64,000 nt of DNA, from contig NZ_FNFM01000002.1 in the NCBI RefSeq assembly GCF_900101095.1, positions 186,001 to 250,000 of the forward strand, in the 5' to 3' direction. This document shows, in pieces, positions 42,208-52,940 of the stretch. The notes below the pieces were generated by a model, which saw only the letters and a program-made list of their open reading frames with translations, ran no database searches and was not told where the DNA came from. The DNA comes from Actinopolyspora mzabensis. GTDB taxonomy: Bacteria; Actinomycetota; Actinomycetes; Mycobacteriales; Pseudonocardiaceae. The translations under genes were made by a program, and so were the position numbers. Numbering within the stretch: the stretch's first letter is position 1; each line of letters begins with the position of its first letter.

Positions 42208-43740
42208 TCAAGAACGGCGGGTGCGCTTGGCCTTCTTGGGTGGTGGAAGGGCACCCTCGGCACGCAGCTTGGCCGCGTGCTCGGCCAACGAGTCCACCAG
42301 GGACGGCACCTGGGCCTGGTCCGGCCGGACGTCCACCCGGAGGCCGAACTCCTTGGCGGTCTCGGCCGTCTTGGGGCCGATGCAGGCCACCAGCGTCCTG
42401 GCGTGCGGCTTACCGGCGATACCGACCAGATTCCGCACGGTCGACGAGGAGGTGAAGCACACCGCGTCGAACCCACCCGTCTTGATCATCTCGCGGGTCT
42501 CCGCGGGCGGCGGGGCCGCACGGACGGTGCGGTAGGCCGTGACGTCGTCCACCTCCCAGCCGCGCTCGGTCAGCCCGGCCGAGAGCGTCTCGGTGGCGAT
42601 GTCGGCGCGCGGCAGCAGCACCCTGGCGACGGGGTCGAGCACGTCGTCGTGCGGCGGGAAGTCCTGCAGCAGGCCCTCGCTCGACTGGTCACCGGAGGGC
42701 AACAGCTCGGGGTTGATCCCGAAGGAACGCACCTTCTCGGCCGTGGCCTCCCCCACGCAGGCGATCTTGACGCCGGAGAACGCACGCGCGTCGAGGCCGA
42801 ACTCGTGGAACTTCTCCCACACCGCGCGCACCGCGTTGGCGGAGGTGAACACCACCCACTGGTAGCGGCCGTCCACCAGCCCCTTGACGGCCCGCTCCAT
42901 CTGGGCCGGGCTGCGCGGCGGCTCCACCGAGATGGTGGGGACCTCGTGCGCCACGGCACCGTGCGACCACAGCCGGTCGCTCATCGCCCCGGCCTGATCC
43001 TTGGTGCGCGGCACCAGGACCTTCCAGCCGTAGAGCGCCCTGGTCTCCCACCAGGACAGTGCCGCGCGGTTGCCCGCGGCGGTGCCGATCGTGACCACCA
43101 GCTGCCCCTGGAGCTCACCGGCGTCGCCGGGCAGCGAGGCCAGGGTGGTGTCGATGGTGCGTTCGGACACGGTGGTTCCGGAGGCGGTGACCGCGGCCGG
43201 AGTCTGCGGGCTCATGCCGTGCTCGGCCAGCGCCGAGGCCGCCTCCGCCAGGTGACTGCCGGAAGCGTGCAGCACGATCGGACCGTTGGTGGAGGCCAGC
43301 GCGGCCCAGTCCACCTCGCCGCGCACGTCGACCTCCGCGTGTGCGGAGCCGAGCGCGACGCCCGCGTAGGCGGGGACAGCCGTCCCCGCGGACACTCCCG
43401 GGACCACTTCGAAGGAGACGTCGGTCTTGGAGATCTCCTGCACCTCGCGCACCACCGCGTCGGCGGTGAACGGGTCACCTGCGACCAGCCGCACCACGGG
43501 GCGACCGGTCTGGGCCTCGCCCGCCAGGTTGCCCGCCACATCGGCGGGATCACCGACGGCCGGACGCACCTCGGCGGCGTCATCCGCGAGTCCGGAAACC
43601 TCCGCGGGCACATCCGGATCCGTCACGATGAGCGAAGCGTGTGTAAGCAACTGCCTGGCCCGGACGGTGAGCAGGCCCGAATCACCGGGACCGGAGCCCA
43701 CGAAAGCCACTCGTCCGGGGGTATTACGTGCTCGGGTCAT
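42208..43740 (-). CDS. hemD: Fused uroporphyrinogen-III C-methyltransferase / uroporphyrinogen-III synthase
   Basis: 510 residues from ATG 43740, chosen for GGGGAG upstream. The first half is a tetrapyrrole methylase (VAFVGSGPGDSGLLTVRA, VRLVAGDPFTADAVVREV, VVPGVSAGTAVPAYAGVAL). The second half, from about residue 240, is the HemD synthase (GWKVLVPRTKDQAGAMSDRL, WVVFTSANAVRAVWEKF, DAVCFTSSSTVRNLVG). It makes uroporphyrinogen III and may send some to siroheme/cobalamin. The methylase SAM-site DxP is drifted (TDPDVP), so methylase activity should be tested. Basic C-terminal tail KKAKRTRRS. Confidence 0.93.
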   Translation of the reverse strand: MTRARNTPGRVAFVGSGPGDSGLLTVRARQLLTHASLIVTDPDVPAEVSGLADDAAEVRPAVGDPADVAGNLAGEAQTGRPVVRLVAGDPFTADAVVREVQEISKTDVSFEVVPGVSAGTAVPAYAGVALGSAHAEVDVRGEVDWAALASTNGPIVLHASGSHLAEAASALAEHGMSPQTPAAVTASGTTVSERTIDTTLASLPGDAGELQGQLVVTIGTAAGNRAALSWWETRALYGWKVLVPRTKDQAGAMSDRLWSHGAVAHEVPTISVEPPRSPAQMERAVKGLVDGRYQWVVFTSANAVRAVWEKFHEFGLDARAFSGVKIACVGEATAEKVRSFGINPELLPSGDQSSEGLLQDFPPHDDVLDPVARVLLPRADIATETLSAGLTERGWEVDDVTAYRTVRAAPPPAETREMIKTGGFDAVCFTSSSTVRNLVGIAGKPHARTLVACIGPKTAETAKEFGLRVDVRPDQAQVPSLVDSLAEHAAKLRAEGALPPPKKAKRTRRS

Positions 43741-43754
43741 CAGGGCACTCCCCA

Positions 43755-44693
43755 TCAACTACTGCCGGGGCCGCGGAGCGACGCGGCCCTGGCTTCGAGC
43801 AGCTGGGCGGCGACATCCTTGCCCAGCTGCTCAGCGGCGGTCGTCTCACCAGTGGCGGATGCGCGCACCAACCTGTTCTCGTCGGTCGCCACCACCCCGC
43901 GCATGGACAGCCGGTTAACCACACGGCCGTCGTCGTCGAGGTCCTCCACCACTCCGGCCAATGCGCCGACGGGCGCAGTACAGCCGGCTTCGAGCGCTGC
44001 CAGCATGGCGCGCTCGGCGGCCACCGCGACGCGGCTGGCCTCATCGTCCAACACGGACTGCAGCAAGTGCTCGGTGTCCACGTCATCGACGCGACATTCC
44101 ACCGCGAGCGCGCCCTGAGCGGGTGCGGGCAGCATTTGCAGTGGATCGAGCGATTCAGTGATCACCTCAAGCCGGCCCACCCTGGCCAGGCCCGCGCGGG
44201 CCAGAACGACGGCGTCCAGCTCGCCGTCGCTCACCTTGCGCATTCGGGTGTCCACATTGCCACGAATACCGCGCGTTTCCAGCCCCAGTCCCAGGGCTTC
44301 CAGCTGGCTTGCGCGGCGCGGCGAACCGGTCCCCACGACGGAGCCCGGAGGCAGTTCCCCCAACGTCAGATCGTCCCGTGCCACCAGCGCGTCCCGGGGG
44401 TCCTCCCGCGGTGGGACGGCTGCCAGTGCCAGTCGGGGATCGGGCGCGGTGGGCAGATCCTTGAACGAGTGCACCGCCACATCGACCTCACCGGCCGCGA
44501 GTGCCTCGCGCAGCGCGGAAGTGAAAACACCGACACCGATCTCGGTAACCGGCGCCTCCGACTGGTCACCGGACGTGGCGATCCGAACCAGTTCGGTCGT
44601 GTAACCGGCGCGTTCCAACTCCTCGGCGACCATGGAACTCTGCGCCATCGCCAGCGCGCTGCCCCTGGTGCCGATCCGGAGGGTTCTGGTCAA
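43755..44693 (-). CDS. hemC: Porphobilinogen deaminase (hydroxymethylbilane synthase)
   Basis: 312 residues from TTG 44693, overlapping the hemA stop (TTGA). Motifs: [41 protein letters not shown] and the dipyrromethane-cofactor cysteine in [12 protein letters not shown]. Polymerises four porphobilinogens to hydroxymethylbilane. Confidence 0.96.
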   Translation of the reverse strand: MTRTLRIGTRGSALAMAQSSMVAEELERAGYTTELVRIATSGDQSEAPVTEIGVGVFTSALREALAAGEVDVAVHSFKDLPTAPDPRLALAAVPPREDPRDALVARDDLTLGELPPGSVVGTGSPRRASQLEALGLGLETRGIRGNVDTRMRKVSDGELDAVVLARAGLARVGRLEVITESLDPLQMLPAPAQGALAVECRVDDVDTEHLLQSVLDDEASRVAVAAERAMLAALEAGCTAPVGALAGVVEDLDDDGRVVNRLSMRGVVATDENRLVRASATGETTAAEQLGKDVAAQLLEARAASLRGPGSS

Positions 44694-46114
44694 CGGTCCT
44701 CACCGTCCTGTTCGGAACGATCGCGCGAGACCGCGGCGGCCCTGGGAGGTTGGGCGTGCGAGACCGAGGTACGCGTGCCCGGCGCGGTGTGCTCGCCCTC
44801 CTCGACGGCCTGCGGGGTGCCGATGGCCGCGGCGGTTTGCGGATCGAGTTCGAATAGCTCACGAAGCGCGTCGGCGTAGCCGGAGCCGCCCGGGGCCGAC
44901 GCCAGTTGTTTGACCCGGACGGTCGGGGAGTGCAGCAGCTTGTCCACCACGCGGCGGACGGTACGCGCGAGCTCCCCCCGGACATCCGTGTCGAGCTCGG
45001 GCAACCGGGAGTCCAACCGGAGCAGTTCGGAGTCCACGACCTCCGCCGCACGCTTGCGCAACGCGGTCACGGTGGGGGTCACCTCGGCCGAGCGCTGCGC
45101 GGCCAGGTAGGAGCGGACCTCCTCCGCGATGATGTCGCCCGCCTCCTGCCTGGCTCCGCCACCGTGCTGGTCGGCCAGCCTGCGCTGCAGTGACTCCAGG
45201 TCGACCACGGTGACGCCCGTGAGCTCGGCCACCTCGGGCTCGATGTCGCGCGGCAGCCCGAGATCGCAGCACAGCAGCGGTGCGTCCGAGGACCTGGCCG
45301 CGAGTGCGTTCGACACGGTGGCGGTGTCGAGCACGGCATCGACTGCTCCGGTGCAGGTGACCACCAGGTCGGCCTCGCGGATGGCGCCGCTGAGCTCGGA
45401 AAGCGGGACCGTGGCGGCCGACAGCCCCTCCGAACGCAGCGACTCGGCCAGCCGGTCCCCGTTGCCGGAGGTGCGGTTGGCGATCACCACCTCGGCCACC
45501 CCGAGCCGCTTGAGCTGCGAAGCGGCCAACGCGCCCATCGATCCCGCACCGACCAGCAGGGCGGAACGGCCCGAAAGGCTCGCCAGCACGTCCTCGGCGT
45601 CGGACAGCGCCTCGGAGACCACCGAGGCACCCGCGGCGTCGATGTCGGTCTCGGAGTGCACCCGCTTACCGACCCGGAGCGCCTGCTGCGCCAGCTCGTG
45701 CAGCGTCTTGCCGACCGTCTCGGCCTCGTCCGCGTCGCTGTAGGCCTGCCGCAGCTGCCCGAGGATCTGGGCCTCGCCCACGACCATCGAGTCCAGTCCG
45801 GCGGCGACGGAGAACAGGTGCTCGACGACGGCCCCGGCGTAGTGCACGTAGAGGTGGTCGGCCAGCTCGCTGAACTCGACGCCGGCGTGCCTGGAGAGTA
45901 CCGATGTGACGTCGTCGAGACCGCCGTGGAAGGTCTCGGCCACCGCGTAGACCTCCACGCGGTTGCACGTGGCCACCAGCATCGCCTCGCAGATGTGCTC
46001 GCTGCGGAGCAGCTCGTGCAGCAGCTTGCCGACGTCGTCAGCGCCGACCGCCATGCGTTCGAGCATCCGTACCGGGGAGCTGTTGTGCGACAGACCGACG
46101 GTGAGCAGATTCAC
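44690..46114 (-). CDS. hemA: Glutamyl-tRNA reductase
   Basis: 474 residues from GTG 46114, overlapping the rex stop (GTGA). First committed step of the C5 heme pathway, reducing glutamyl-tRNA to glutamate-1-semialdehyde. Catalytic Cys in [40 protein letters not shown] site [16 protein letters not shown]. The C-terminal ~50 residues are a variable acidic extension. Expression should follow Rex control of the shared promoter. Confidence 0.96.
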   Translation of the reverse strand: MNLLTVGLSHNSSPVRMLERMAVGADDVGKLLHELLRSEHICEAMLVATCNRVEVYAVAETFHGGLDDVTSVLSRHAGVEFSELADHLYVHYAGAVVEHLFSVAAGLDSMVVGEAQILGQLRQAYSDADEAETVGKTLHELAQQALRVGKRVHSETDIDAAGASVVSEALSDAEDVLASLSGRSALLVGAGSMGALAASQLKRLGVAEVVIANRTSGNGDRLAESLRSEGLSAATVPLSELSGAIREADLVVTCTGAVDAVLDTATVSNALAARSSDAPLLCCDLGLPRDIEPEVAELTGVTVVDLESLQRRLADQHGGGARQEAGDIIAEEVRSYLAAQRSAEVTPTVTALRKRAAEVVDSELLRLDSRLPELDTDVRGELARTVRRVVDKLLHSPTVRVKQLASAPGGSGYADALRELFELDPQTAAAIGTPQAVEEGEHTAPGTRTSVSHAQPPRAAAVSRDRSEQDGEDR

Positions 46115-46956
46115 GGCCGAACCACCATCCCGTCCACCGGGTTGATCCCGGTGTTCACATCACTGTTTTTCGACTGTGGCGCCCCGGTCGCCGCGTGCTC
46201 GGAACCGGTGGAGTCGGGGGATTCCTGACTCCGCCGGGCCACGTGGAAGGACAGGATCTGCATCTCCACGGCGAGGTCGACCTTGCGCACCTCGACCTCT
46301 TCGGGGACCTGCAGCACCACGGGCGCGAAATTCAGGATGCACCGAACCCCCGCCTTGACCAACCGGTCACAGACCTCTTGGGCACCTTTGGCGGGAGTGG
46401 CGATGGCGCCGATGGTCACGTCCCGCTCGGGACACACCCGGGGAATGTCGTCGACGTGGTCGACCGGGATGCCGCCGACGGGCACCCCCATCAGGTCGGG
46501 ATCGAGATCGAACAGCGCCGCGACGGGAAAACCCCGGCTGGGAAAACCACCGTAGTTCGCCAGCGCGTGCCCCAGGTTACCGATACCGATCACCGCGACC
46601 CGGTTCTGCTGGGTCAGTCCCAGGGTGCGTTCGATCTGCCCGATGAGTACGGCGACCTCGTAGCCGACTCCCCTGGTGCCGTAAGAGCCTATGTAGGAGA
46701 GGTCCTTGCGGAGTTTCGCCGAGTTCACACCCGCGGCCACCGCCAGTTCCTCACTGGAGACGGTGTGCACCTCACGCTCGTGCAGGCCGGAAAGCACGCG
46801 CAGGTAAACCGCGAGTCGTGCCACCGCCGCTTCCGGGATCGACCTGGCGCGGTCCTGCGGCTCGGGGATGCTCACCCCCTCCGACTCCGACGACCGCGCT
46901 TCCGCCGCGGTCGCGGCTTTCGCGTCGTCTCGCACGCCGTCTCCGTGCGCCGTCAC
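46111..46956 (-). CDS. rex: Redox-sensing transcriptional repressor Rex
   Basis: 281 residues from GTG 46956 (GGGAGAG upstream); a frame reaching 47988 is spurious. Winged-helix N-terminal domain ([20 protein letters not shown], then [24 protein letters not shown], the Rex DNA-binding signature) and a Rossmann domain ([19 protein letters not shown]) that senses the NADH/NAD+ ratio. In Streptomyces Rex represses respiratory genes and its own rex-hemACD operon; the operator upstream implies the same here. The ~38-residue N-terminal extension and Ser-rich C-terminus are longer than usual. Confidence 0.95.
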   Translation of the reverse strand: MTAHGDGVRDDAKAATAAEARSSESEGVSIPEPQDRARSIPEAAVARLAVYLRVLSGLHEREVHTVSSEELAVAAGVNSAKLRKDLSYIGSYGTRGVGYEVAVLIGQIERTLGLTQQNRVAVIGIGNLGHALANYGGFPSRGFPVAALFDLDPDLMGVPVGGIPVDHVDDIPRVCPERDVTIGAIATPAKGAQEVCDRLVKAGVRCILNFAPVVLQVPEEVEVRKVDLAVEMQILSFHVARRSQESPDSTGSEHAATGAPQSKNSDVNTGINPVDGMVVRP

Positions 46957-47675
46957 GCTGGCTCTCCCTCGACCTGCCTGCTGTTGCTTTCGTGGGTGGC
47001 CGGAGGAAGCGCGCACCGGCAGCCGCCACGTTGGACTACGTGACACCCGGTTGGACGCAACACCGACCACGAAGGGGTGACTTCCGGGGGCGTATGCCAA
47101 CGCCACCGGTAATCGCGTGCGGAGATTCCGCGGAACGAGTCCGGCAACACGACACCGCCCACCGTAGCTATTTGTGAACACATGCACAAAGTCGACCCGG
47201 CCCGTAGTAACGAGCCCCACAACCATCCGAACGCCCTGCCGGACGCGGGGCCGAATTCTCGGGCGATCGCCGGGCTCGACCGTGCTGTCGTGGCCCCGCC
47301 GACCCGATCGTCCGTTCCCCGCGATTCCCGAAGAACCCACGGGTGGGCACCCGTTCCGGATCCGCTCCGATCGGACCGGGTACTCCGCCCGAATCGGCCG
47401 TGATCCCCGAAACCGAGCCGGACGACCGAACGAGCGGCGAACACGGACGGATGAAACTCCGTCACGCTCCGCGCCACGATCGGGAACCGCCTCGAAGGGT
47501 GACCCTCGACCACCGGACCGAGTGGTGGAACAGGTACTGAACACATCCTCCCCGACAGCCCCCCGAGGTGCCAAAACGAGTGGTCTGCGGATCGCGAAGC
47601 CACCGGGAAGGGCCTGACGACGAGCTTCGGGAACGCCGGCGGCCCGCGTCGGGACCGGGGCGCGGCGATCCGGCC
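46957..47675. other. Long rex leader and upstream region
   Basis: 719 nt without a credible gene between rex and the glutaredoxin gene. It contains the Rex operator at 47171-47190, giving a leader of about 200 nt before rex. Several long overlapping frames here are composition artefacts. Confidence 0.5.
47171..47190. promoter_or_regulatory. Rex operator (ROP) upstream of the rex-hem operon
   Basis: TTTGTGAACACATGCACAAA: arms TTTGTG/CACAAA, close to the Rex consensus TTGTGAA-N4-TTCACAA with one changed base on the right side. Position, 215 nt before the rex start, fits autoregulation. Confidence 0.85.
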
Positions 47676-47927
47676 TCAACGAGTCAGCGCGGCGCGCAGC
47701 CGCTGCGGCTCCACCTTCCAGAACCCGTGCTCGACGCCGTCGACGAGTATCACCGGAACCCTGTCGCCGTACTCCGCCCTGAGTTCGGCATCGGCGTCGA
47801 CGTCCGAGGTGCTCCAGGCGACCCCCAGCTCGGAGCACACGCCGTCGATCTCGGCCGCGGCGGTGTCGCAGGCGGGACAGTCCCGCCGAACGAGCAGCGT
47901 CACCTCGTGCCTGGCCCTCTCGGACAC
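47676..47927 (-). CDS. Glutaredoxin-family protein (DUF836 type)
   Basis: 83 residues from GTG 47927. Redox motif CPAC in VTLLVRRDCPACDTAAAEID; cis-Pro region DRVPVILVDGVEHGFWKVEPQRL. Matches the small actinobacterial glutaredoxin-like family found beside hemA (Rv0508 position). Probably a cytoplasmic thiol oxidoreductase. It sits between rex and the sigma factor gene on the minus strand. Confidence 0.85.
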   Translation of the reverse strand: MSERARHEVTLLVRRDCPACDTAAAEIDGVCSELGVAWSTSDVDADAELRAEYGDRVPVILVDGVEHGFWKVEPQRLRAALTR

Positions 47928-48247
47928 TCGATACCACCCCGTCTCGCCGTTTCGCGGACACGATCGCCCGCCACTGGTGATTGTCCACCCCACGCCCGAC
48001 CCGACGGTCGCCGGATCAGCCGGTGCGCAGGGAGAACGGCGAATCGCGAGTGGTGGAAATCACCGGATTCCGCCCCCGGAGGACGAGTTCGGGTGAGGGC
48101 TTCGGGTGGGGACTTCGGGGAATCGGTATCAATTCGACCTCCGGACACACTACCTACCCGGCAGTAACAAGACGTATGCTGCCGATCCTGACAACCGATT
48201 CCCGACGAGGCTCGCACGATCACACCGAAGACTCCAGGGACCAGAAA
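47928..48247. other. Intergenic region between glutaredoxin and bldN-like genes
   Basis: 320 nt between divergent genes. A second in-frame ATG for the sigma factor lies at 48176; if used, the protein would be 24 residues longer. No repeat or further gene seen. Confidence 0.45.
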
Positions 48248-49000
48248 ATGCTTCAGGCAACGGTGCAACATCAGCGAACGCCGCGACTCCCACCCGCACC
48301 CCACGAGGCGCGCCAGCCGTCGTCAGCAGCCCCGTTACGCGAGGAGCCCTCGGTGGCACGGGAGCCGACACCGGCCGAGGAATCACGGCTGCCCACCGAA
48401 CCACCCCCGACACCGCGGTCGACGGTGCCCGAGCCGAACGAGTGGGACGGCTGGAGCCACGTGCGCGCCGCGCAGGACGGCGACAACCAGGCGTTCGGCA
48501 GGCTCTACGACCAGTACGCGCACCTGGTCTACCGCTACGTCCTGCTGCGGGTCAGCGACCACTGCCTGGCGGAGGACATCACCAGCGAGACCTTCGCGCG
48601 AGCGTTACGGCGGATAGCCTCGGTGAGCTACCAGGGGCGCGACGTCGCCGCCTGGTTCATCACAATCGCCAAGAACCTGCTGCTGGACCACATCAAGTCC
48701 AGCCGCAACAAACTGGAGGTCCCGCTCGCGGACCCGAGCGAGGCCAACAGTGGCGGCACCCCGCAACAACCGATGGGGCCGGAACAGCACGTGCTGGCCG
48801 AAGCGGCCCACCGCGAACTGCTGGACTGCGTCCGCAGACTCAACCCGGATCAGCGGGAATGCATCAGACTGCGTTTCCTGTTGGGCCTGTCGGTGACCGA
48901 GACGGCCGGTGTCATGAACCGCAACGAGGGAGCGGTGAAAGCACTGCAGCACCGGGCGATCCGCAGATTGGCCCAGCTGCTGCCGGACGATCCGCGCTGA
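48248..49000 (+). CDS. bldN: ECF sigma factor, BldN-like
   Basis: 250 residues from ATG 48248 (AGGGA upstream). Region 2 ([38 protein letters not shown]) and region 4 ([44 protein letters not shown]) are clear. About 70 residues of Pro/Glu-rich sequence precede region 2; Streptomyces BldN likewise has an N-terminal pro-sequence that is cleaved. Order sigma-HAD phosphatase beside rex/hem matches the Streptomyces bldN neighbourhood. BldN directs genes for aerial growth. No RsbN-like anti-sigma gene is adjacent. Confidence 0.85.
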   Translation: MLQATVQHQRTPRLPPAPHEARQPSSAAPLREEPSVAREPTPAEESRLPTEPPPTPRSTVPEPNEWDGWSHVRAAQDGDNQAFGRLYDQYAHLVYRYVLLRVSDHCLAEDITSETFARALRRIASVSYQGRDVAAWFITIAKNLLLDHIKSSRNKLEVPLADPSEANSGGTPQQPMGPEQHVLAEAAHRELLDCVRRLNPDQRECIRLRFLLGLSVTETAGVMNRNEGAVKALQHRAIRRLAQLLPDDPR

Positions 49001-49337
49001 GACCGCCACCCCGACACGGCGGCAGGTGAACCCCGAAGGCCGCGGTAGTCGCGAACAACCGTCTCGCTCGCGGAGCGAGCCACACCCCGCCACCGCCACC
49101 AGCTCCACCGCCACCAGGCCCGGACGGCCACAGCCGTACGGCCGAGGGCTCGGACGACGCGAACCCGCGATCACTCCCCCCGTTGGAACGACGCCGCCCC
49201 CGACTGGGTCAACACCGAAAACGGACAATACATCTAAGCTAGGAATGCTGGTGGTGGGCAACAGCGCGAGAACAGGCCACACCGCTCGCGGACCAGCAGC
49301 GAACGGACGACTCCGGAGGAGACCGGGAGGCGCGGCG
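49001..49337. other. Intergenic region before the HAD phosphatase gene
   Basis: 337 nt. An ATG at 49245 is an alternative, weaker start for the downstream gene; otherwise nothing recognisable. Confidence 0.4.
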
Positions 49338-50291
49338 GTGCCGAGACGGCCAGGCTCAGCCGAGGAAACCAACGACGGGGACCAGCACGACAGCGTGTCC
49401 GAACCACGGGAGCCCACGCTGGAGGACGCCCCGGACAGCGCCGAAGTCGCGGGACGCGCCTCGGCGGAGGCGGCTGTCACCACGACCTCGGACGACGAGA
49501 ACACGGCGACATCGCGAGATCTCACCGCGGCCGCGTTCTTCGACGTGGACAACACGATGATGATGGGGGCGTCCCTGTTCCACTTCGCCAGGGGGCTGGC
49601 CGCGCGGAAGTTCGTCCGGGCAGGAGATCTGGCCGGGTTCGCCTGGCAACAGATCAAGTTCCGCATCGGAGGCGCGGAGAACGCGACGGATCTGCAATCC
49701 AGCCGGGAGCAGGCGCTCTCGTTCGTCGCGGGCCGCGACGTCTCGGATCTGGAAGGACTCAGCGAGGAGATCTACGACGAGCTGATGGCCGACCGGATCT
49801 GGGCGGGCACCAGGGCACTGGCCCAGATGCATCTCGACGCGGGCCAGCGGGTGTGGCTGGTGACGGCGACGCCGGTGGAGCTGGCACAGGTAATGGCACG
49901 CAGGCTCGGTCTGACCGGTGCTCTCGGCACCGTGGCCGAACACGTGCAGGGTGTCTACACCGGCAAACTCGTGGGCGAGATGCTGCACGGCGGGGCGAAG
50001 GCGCACGCGGTGCGGGCACTGGCGGCCAGCGAAGGGCTGGATCTGCGCCGCTGCACCGCGTACTCGGACTCGGCCAACGACGTGCCGATGTTGTCGGTGG
50101 TGGGTAAGGCCGTAGCCGTCAATCCGGACCAGCGGCTGCGCGAGACGGCACGCGCGCGCGGCTGGGACATCCGCGACTTCCGAACCGGCCGCAAGGCCGT
50201 GCGGATCGGGGCCCGCTCCGTACTGGGTGTGGGAGCGTTGAGCGCGGGACTGGCCGCGGGCCTGGCGTTGCGTCGCAGAGACCGTTCCTGA
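49338..50291 (+). CDS. HAD-IB family hydrolase (SerB1-like)
   Basis: 317 residues from GTG 49338, chosen for GGGAGG 7 nt upstream. HAD motif [18 protein letters not shown], motif [15 protein letters not shown], motif III lysine in GGAKAHAV and motif [18 protein letters not shown]. The C-terminus has a weakly hydrophobic helix ([19 protein letters not shown]). Family members are phosphoserine-phosphatase-like or lysophosphatidic-acid phosphatases; the mycobacterial relative is SerB1. Substrate not determined. An acidic, low-complexity N-terminal ~60 residues precede the domain. Confidence 0.85.
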   Translation: MPRRPGSAEETNDGDQHDSVSEPREPTLEDAPDSAEVAGRASAEAAVTTTSDDENTATSRDLTAAAFFDVDNTMMMGASLFHFARGLAARKFVRAGDLAGFAWQQIKFRIGGAENATDLQSSREQALSFVAGRDVSDLEGLSEEIYDELMADRIWAGTRALAQMHLDAGQRVWLVTATPVELAQVMARRLGLTGALGTVAEHVQGVYTGKLVGEMLHGGAKAHAVRALAASEGLDLRRCTAYSDSANDVPMLSVVGKAVAVNPDQRLRETARARGWDIRDFRTGRKAVRIGARSVLGVGALSAGLAAGLALRRRDRS

Positions 50292-50432
50292 CCGGGCGGG
50301 TCGAACCCCCCGGCCGTGCGCCTCTCCGGTTCTCGGACCGCTGCTTCCGCTCGGGACGCACCGACCTTCCCGGGGGCTGACCGAGTGGACCGTCCGGAAC
50401 TCACCACTCCCGGAACTCACCGTCGCCGGAAC

Positions 50433-52241
50433 TCACCGCCGCCGAAGACCCGTGATCACGGTTCGGCGGAACTCGGCGGCGGGGACCGGGTGCCCGAAGA
50501 GCCAGCCCTGGTACGCGTCGATACCGAGGTGAGCGAGCAGGTCGCGTTGGGCGCGGGTTTCGACGCCTTCGGCGATGCAACGGTGCCCGGTGGCTCGGCA
50601 CAGGTCCACGATGGCGCGGATGATGGCCACGCTGGTTTCGTCGGCATCGGTGGCGGGCAGAAAAGTGCGGTCGAGTTTGATGATCTGCGCGGGCATTTCA
50701 CGCAGGCGGGCCAGTGAGGAGTAGCCGGTTCCGAAGTCGTCGATGGCGAAGGCCACGCCGCGCTCGGTCAGGTGGCCCATCGCGTGCTGCTGGAGCAGCG
50801 GCAGTTCCAGTAGCGCGGTTTCGGTGAGTTCGAGAATGACCCGGTGGGGATCGATGCCGGATGCTGTGACGAGCTTGGACAGGGTTTCGAGCTGGCCGGG
50901 TTCGTTGGTGGGCGGGCCGGAGAGGTTGACTGCGATGTCGATCTCGGGCCAGGTGACTGCCTCGGCCAGCGCGGTGCGCAGGACCCAGCGATCGAGTTCG
51001 GCGAGCAGATCGCCCTGTTCGGCCAGGGGGATCACCACGTCCGGAGCCAGCATGCCTCGCTGCGGGTGCGGCCAGCGCAGGAGAGCCTCGGCACCGGTGA
51101 TCCTGCCGTGGACGTCGACGAGGGGTTGGTAGTGCAGCGCGAGCCCGTCGTTGGCCAGGGCGTCGCGGAGCTCGTCCTCGAGATCGAGCTGGCCGGTGCT
51201 GGCGTTGTCGGGAGCGGTGTCGGCGATGGCGACCCGACCGGTTCCGCGTCGTTTGGCGTCGAACATCGCGGCGTCGGCGAAGCGGACCAGGTCCTCGAAG
51301 GTGCTCGCGGCGCCGCCGACGGCGGCCGCCCCGACAGAGCCCGAGATCCGCACGAGGCGTCCTCCGAGCGGGAGGCTGGCACGCAGGATGCCGGACACGC
51401 GGGCGGCGAACGTCTCGAGTCCTCCGTGCACGGCCACCTCGGGGCAGGTGATCAGGAACTCGTCGCCGGAGAAGCGGCCCACCCGACAGTCGGGCGGCAG
51501 CGCGTCCGTCAACAGCCGGCCCACCGTGATCAGCAGTTCGTCGCCGACGGCGTGGCCCCACGAATCGTTGACGCGTTTGAAGTTGTCGATGTCGCAGAAC
51601 AGCACGGCGAAGCCCTCCGGAAGCCCTTGGGCGAGGTGAGTGGCCAGCAGGGTGTGCAGCCCCTGGCGATTGGGCAGGCCGGTCAGCTCGTCGTGGTGGG
51701 CCCGGTGATGCAGTTGTTCGATGCGCTGTTGCTGCGAGGTGACGTTCTGGGCCACTTTCAGCCACAGGCGAGTGCCGTCGTGCTGGACCGAGGCAGCGGT
51801 GTGGATCTGGCAGTACACGGTATGCCCGTCCGCGTGGGTCAACAACCGGAGTTCCCCGTGGGGCAGGAGTTCCCCGTGGGGCAGGAGTTCCCCGTGGGGC
51901 AGGTTCGCCGATCTCGGCGCCGTTCCCGAGTCGGCCTCGCCCAGCAACGAGGAATCGCTCATGCCGAACAGCTCCGCACGGTCACGGCCGATCAGCCTCC
52001 CGGCCGCGTCGTTGGCATCCAGCACTCGGCCGGATTCGTCGACGATGAACAGGGCCACCGGCACGAGGTCGAACAAGCCCGGCATCAGTCGCGGTGGTGA
52101 CGGCCGTCCCGCCACTCGGATGGCGTCGTCGAGCGCGTCGAGATGGCTTAGCACGCCGTCGTGATACCCGTCCGGGTCGCTCAGTCGCTCCCGCAGGCTG
52201 ATCAACGCATCCCGCCGCAGGAAATGGGCCGAATCAACCAT
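50433..52241 (-). CDS. PAS-GGDEF-EAL cyclic-di-GMP signalling protein
   Basis: 602 residues. PAS domain around 55-165 (LVPVALFIVDESGRVLDAND), GGDEF around 185-340 with an active-type site RFSGDEFLITCPE and DELTGLPNRQGL, EAL around 355-600 with GAEALLRWPHPQ, VNLSGPP, ELTETALLE, AIDDFGTGYSS and IAEGVETRAQ. Both catalytic sites look intact, so it could make and degrade c-di-GMP. In Streptomyces c-di-GMP controls development through BldD. Three exact LPHGEL hexapeptides interrupt the PAS region. Confidence 0.92.
   Translation of the reverse strand: MVDSAHFLRRDALISLRERLSDPDGYHDGVLSHLDALDDAIRVAGRPSPPRLMPGLFDLVPVALFIVDESGRVLDANDAAGRLIGRDRAELFGMSDSSLLGEADSGTAPRSANLPHGELLPHGELLPHGELRLLTHADGHTVYCQIHTAASVQHDGTRLWLKVAQNVTSQQQRIEQLHHRAHHDELTGLPNRQGLHTLLATHLAQGLPEGFAVLFCDIDNFKRVNDSWGHAVGDELLITVGRLLTDALPPDCRVGRFSGDEFLITCPEVAVHGGLETFAARVSGILRASLPLGGRLVRISGSVGAAAVGGAASTFEDLVRFADAAMFDAKRRGTGRVAIADTAPDNASTGQLDLEDELRDALANDGLALHYQPLVDVHGRITGAEALLRWPHPQRGMLAPDVVIPLAEQGDLLAELDRWVLRTALAEAVTWPEIDIAVNLSGPPTNEPGQLETLSKLVTASGIDPHRVILELTETALLELPLLQQHAMGHLTERGVAFAIDDFGTGYSSLARLREMPAQIIKLDRTFLPATDADETSVAIIRAIVDLCRATGHRCIAEGVETRAQRDLLAHLGIDAYQGWLFGHPVPAAEFRRTVITGLRRR
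51849..51902. repeat. 18-nt minisatellite in the GGDEF-EAL gene (3 perfect copies)
   Basis: Three identical copies of GAGTTCCCCGTGGGGCAG encoding LPHGEL three times inside the PAS domain of the minus-strand product. Confidence 0.95.
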
Positions 52242-52940
52242 CAGTTCCCCCGGCCCCAGGACCGGGCCGCCTCCGTGTGGACGGGGTGATTACCGAAATC
52301 GTCGCGGCTGGCTGCGATGGAGGACACCGCCCCGCTGACCGGTCGAGCGCGATACGTCGAGCCACAGGAATTCTCATTCGTCGAAGCGGGCTCGTGGCCA
52401 GGATCACTCGTGGCCAGGAACAGTAAACCGTGCCAGCTATTGCTCAACCAGCTGAACTCAGCATAGCAACGGAACGGCTTGACCGGTATCACCACACCGT
52501 GTGTGGGTGTATACACTGGAAGTGATGAAAAAGAGTAGCACCGTCGGGGCTTCGACGGGCTCTCGGATCCCCGGGGGAGACGAACCCTGGTTCCGACGAT
52601 CGGGTAAGAGTCGAACCGGGCACGAGTTGGATCGGGCGTGAGTGGTTCGCCCGTCACTGCCCGCTGAAAGCGGTTATGGGCGGGAGCAGCGGCAAGAGTC
52701 GGGGAGGAGTCGTTGTCGCCATCCCCGGCCGGAGAACACTTCGCGCCGGCCGGATCGAGGAGACGCCCGGTCCGACGCGGGGACGCTCCGGCCCGTGCGA
52801 GGTCGATACGGAGGTGGCACGGCCGAGTCCCGGAGATCGATCCCACGCGACCTCGCCGCGACCGGGCGCGGACCGGCGGACCCCGGGTGGGAGCAGCACG
52901 GCGGATGGGGCGGTTCGCGACAAAAATCAGGTGGTGGACG
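52242..52940. other. Intergenic region between the GGDEF-EAL and GAF-ANTAR genes
   Basis: 699 nt between divergent signalling genes. A perfect 10-bp palindrome GTGTATACAC (52507-52516) lies in an unusually A/T-rich patch and may mark a promoter or operator. Frames crossing the region look random; no gene supported. Confidence 0.45.

Noticed and set aside
47205-47230. Another structured-element copy suggested by GTAGTAAC near 47205
   Set aside because: Neither stem nor loop can be aligned beyond these few bases.
46957-47988. N-terminal extension of Rex to 47988
   Set aside because: It is Arg-rich shadow sequence of the glutaredoxin gene and its upstream region; GTG 46956 has a good ribosome site and normal Rex homology.
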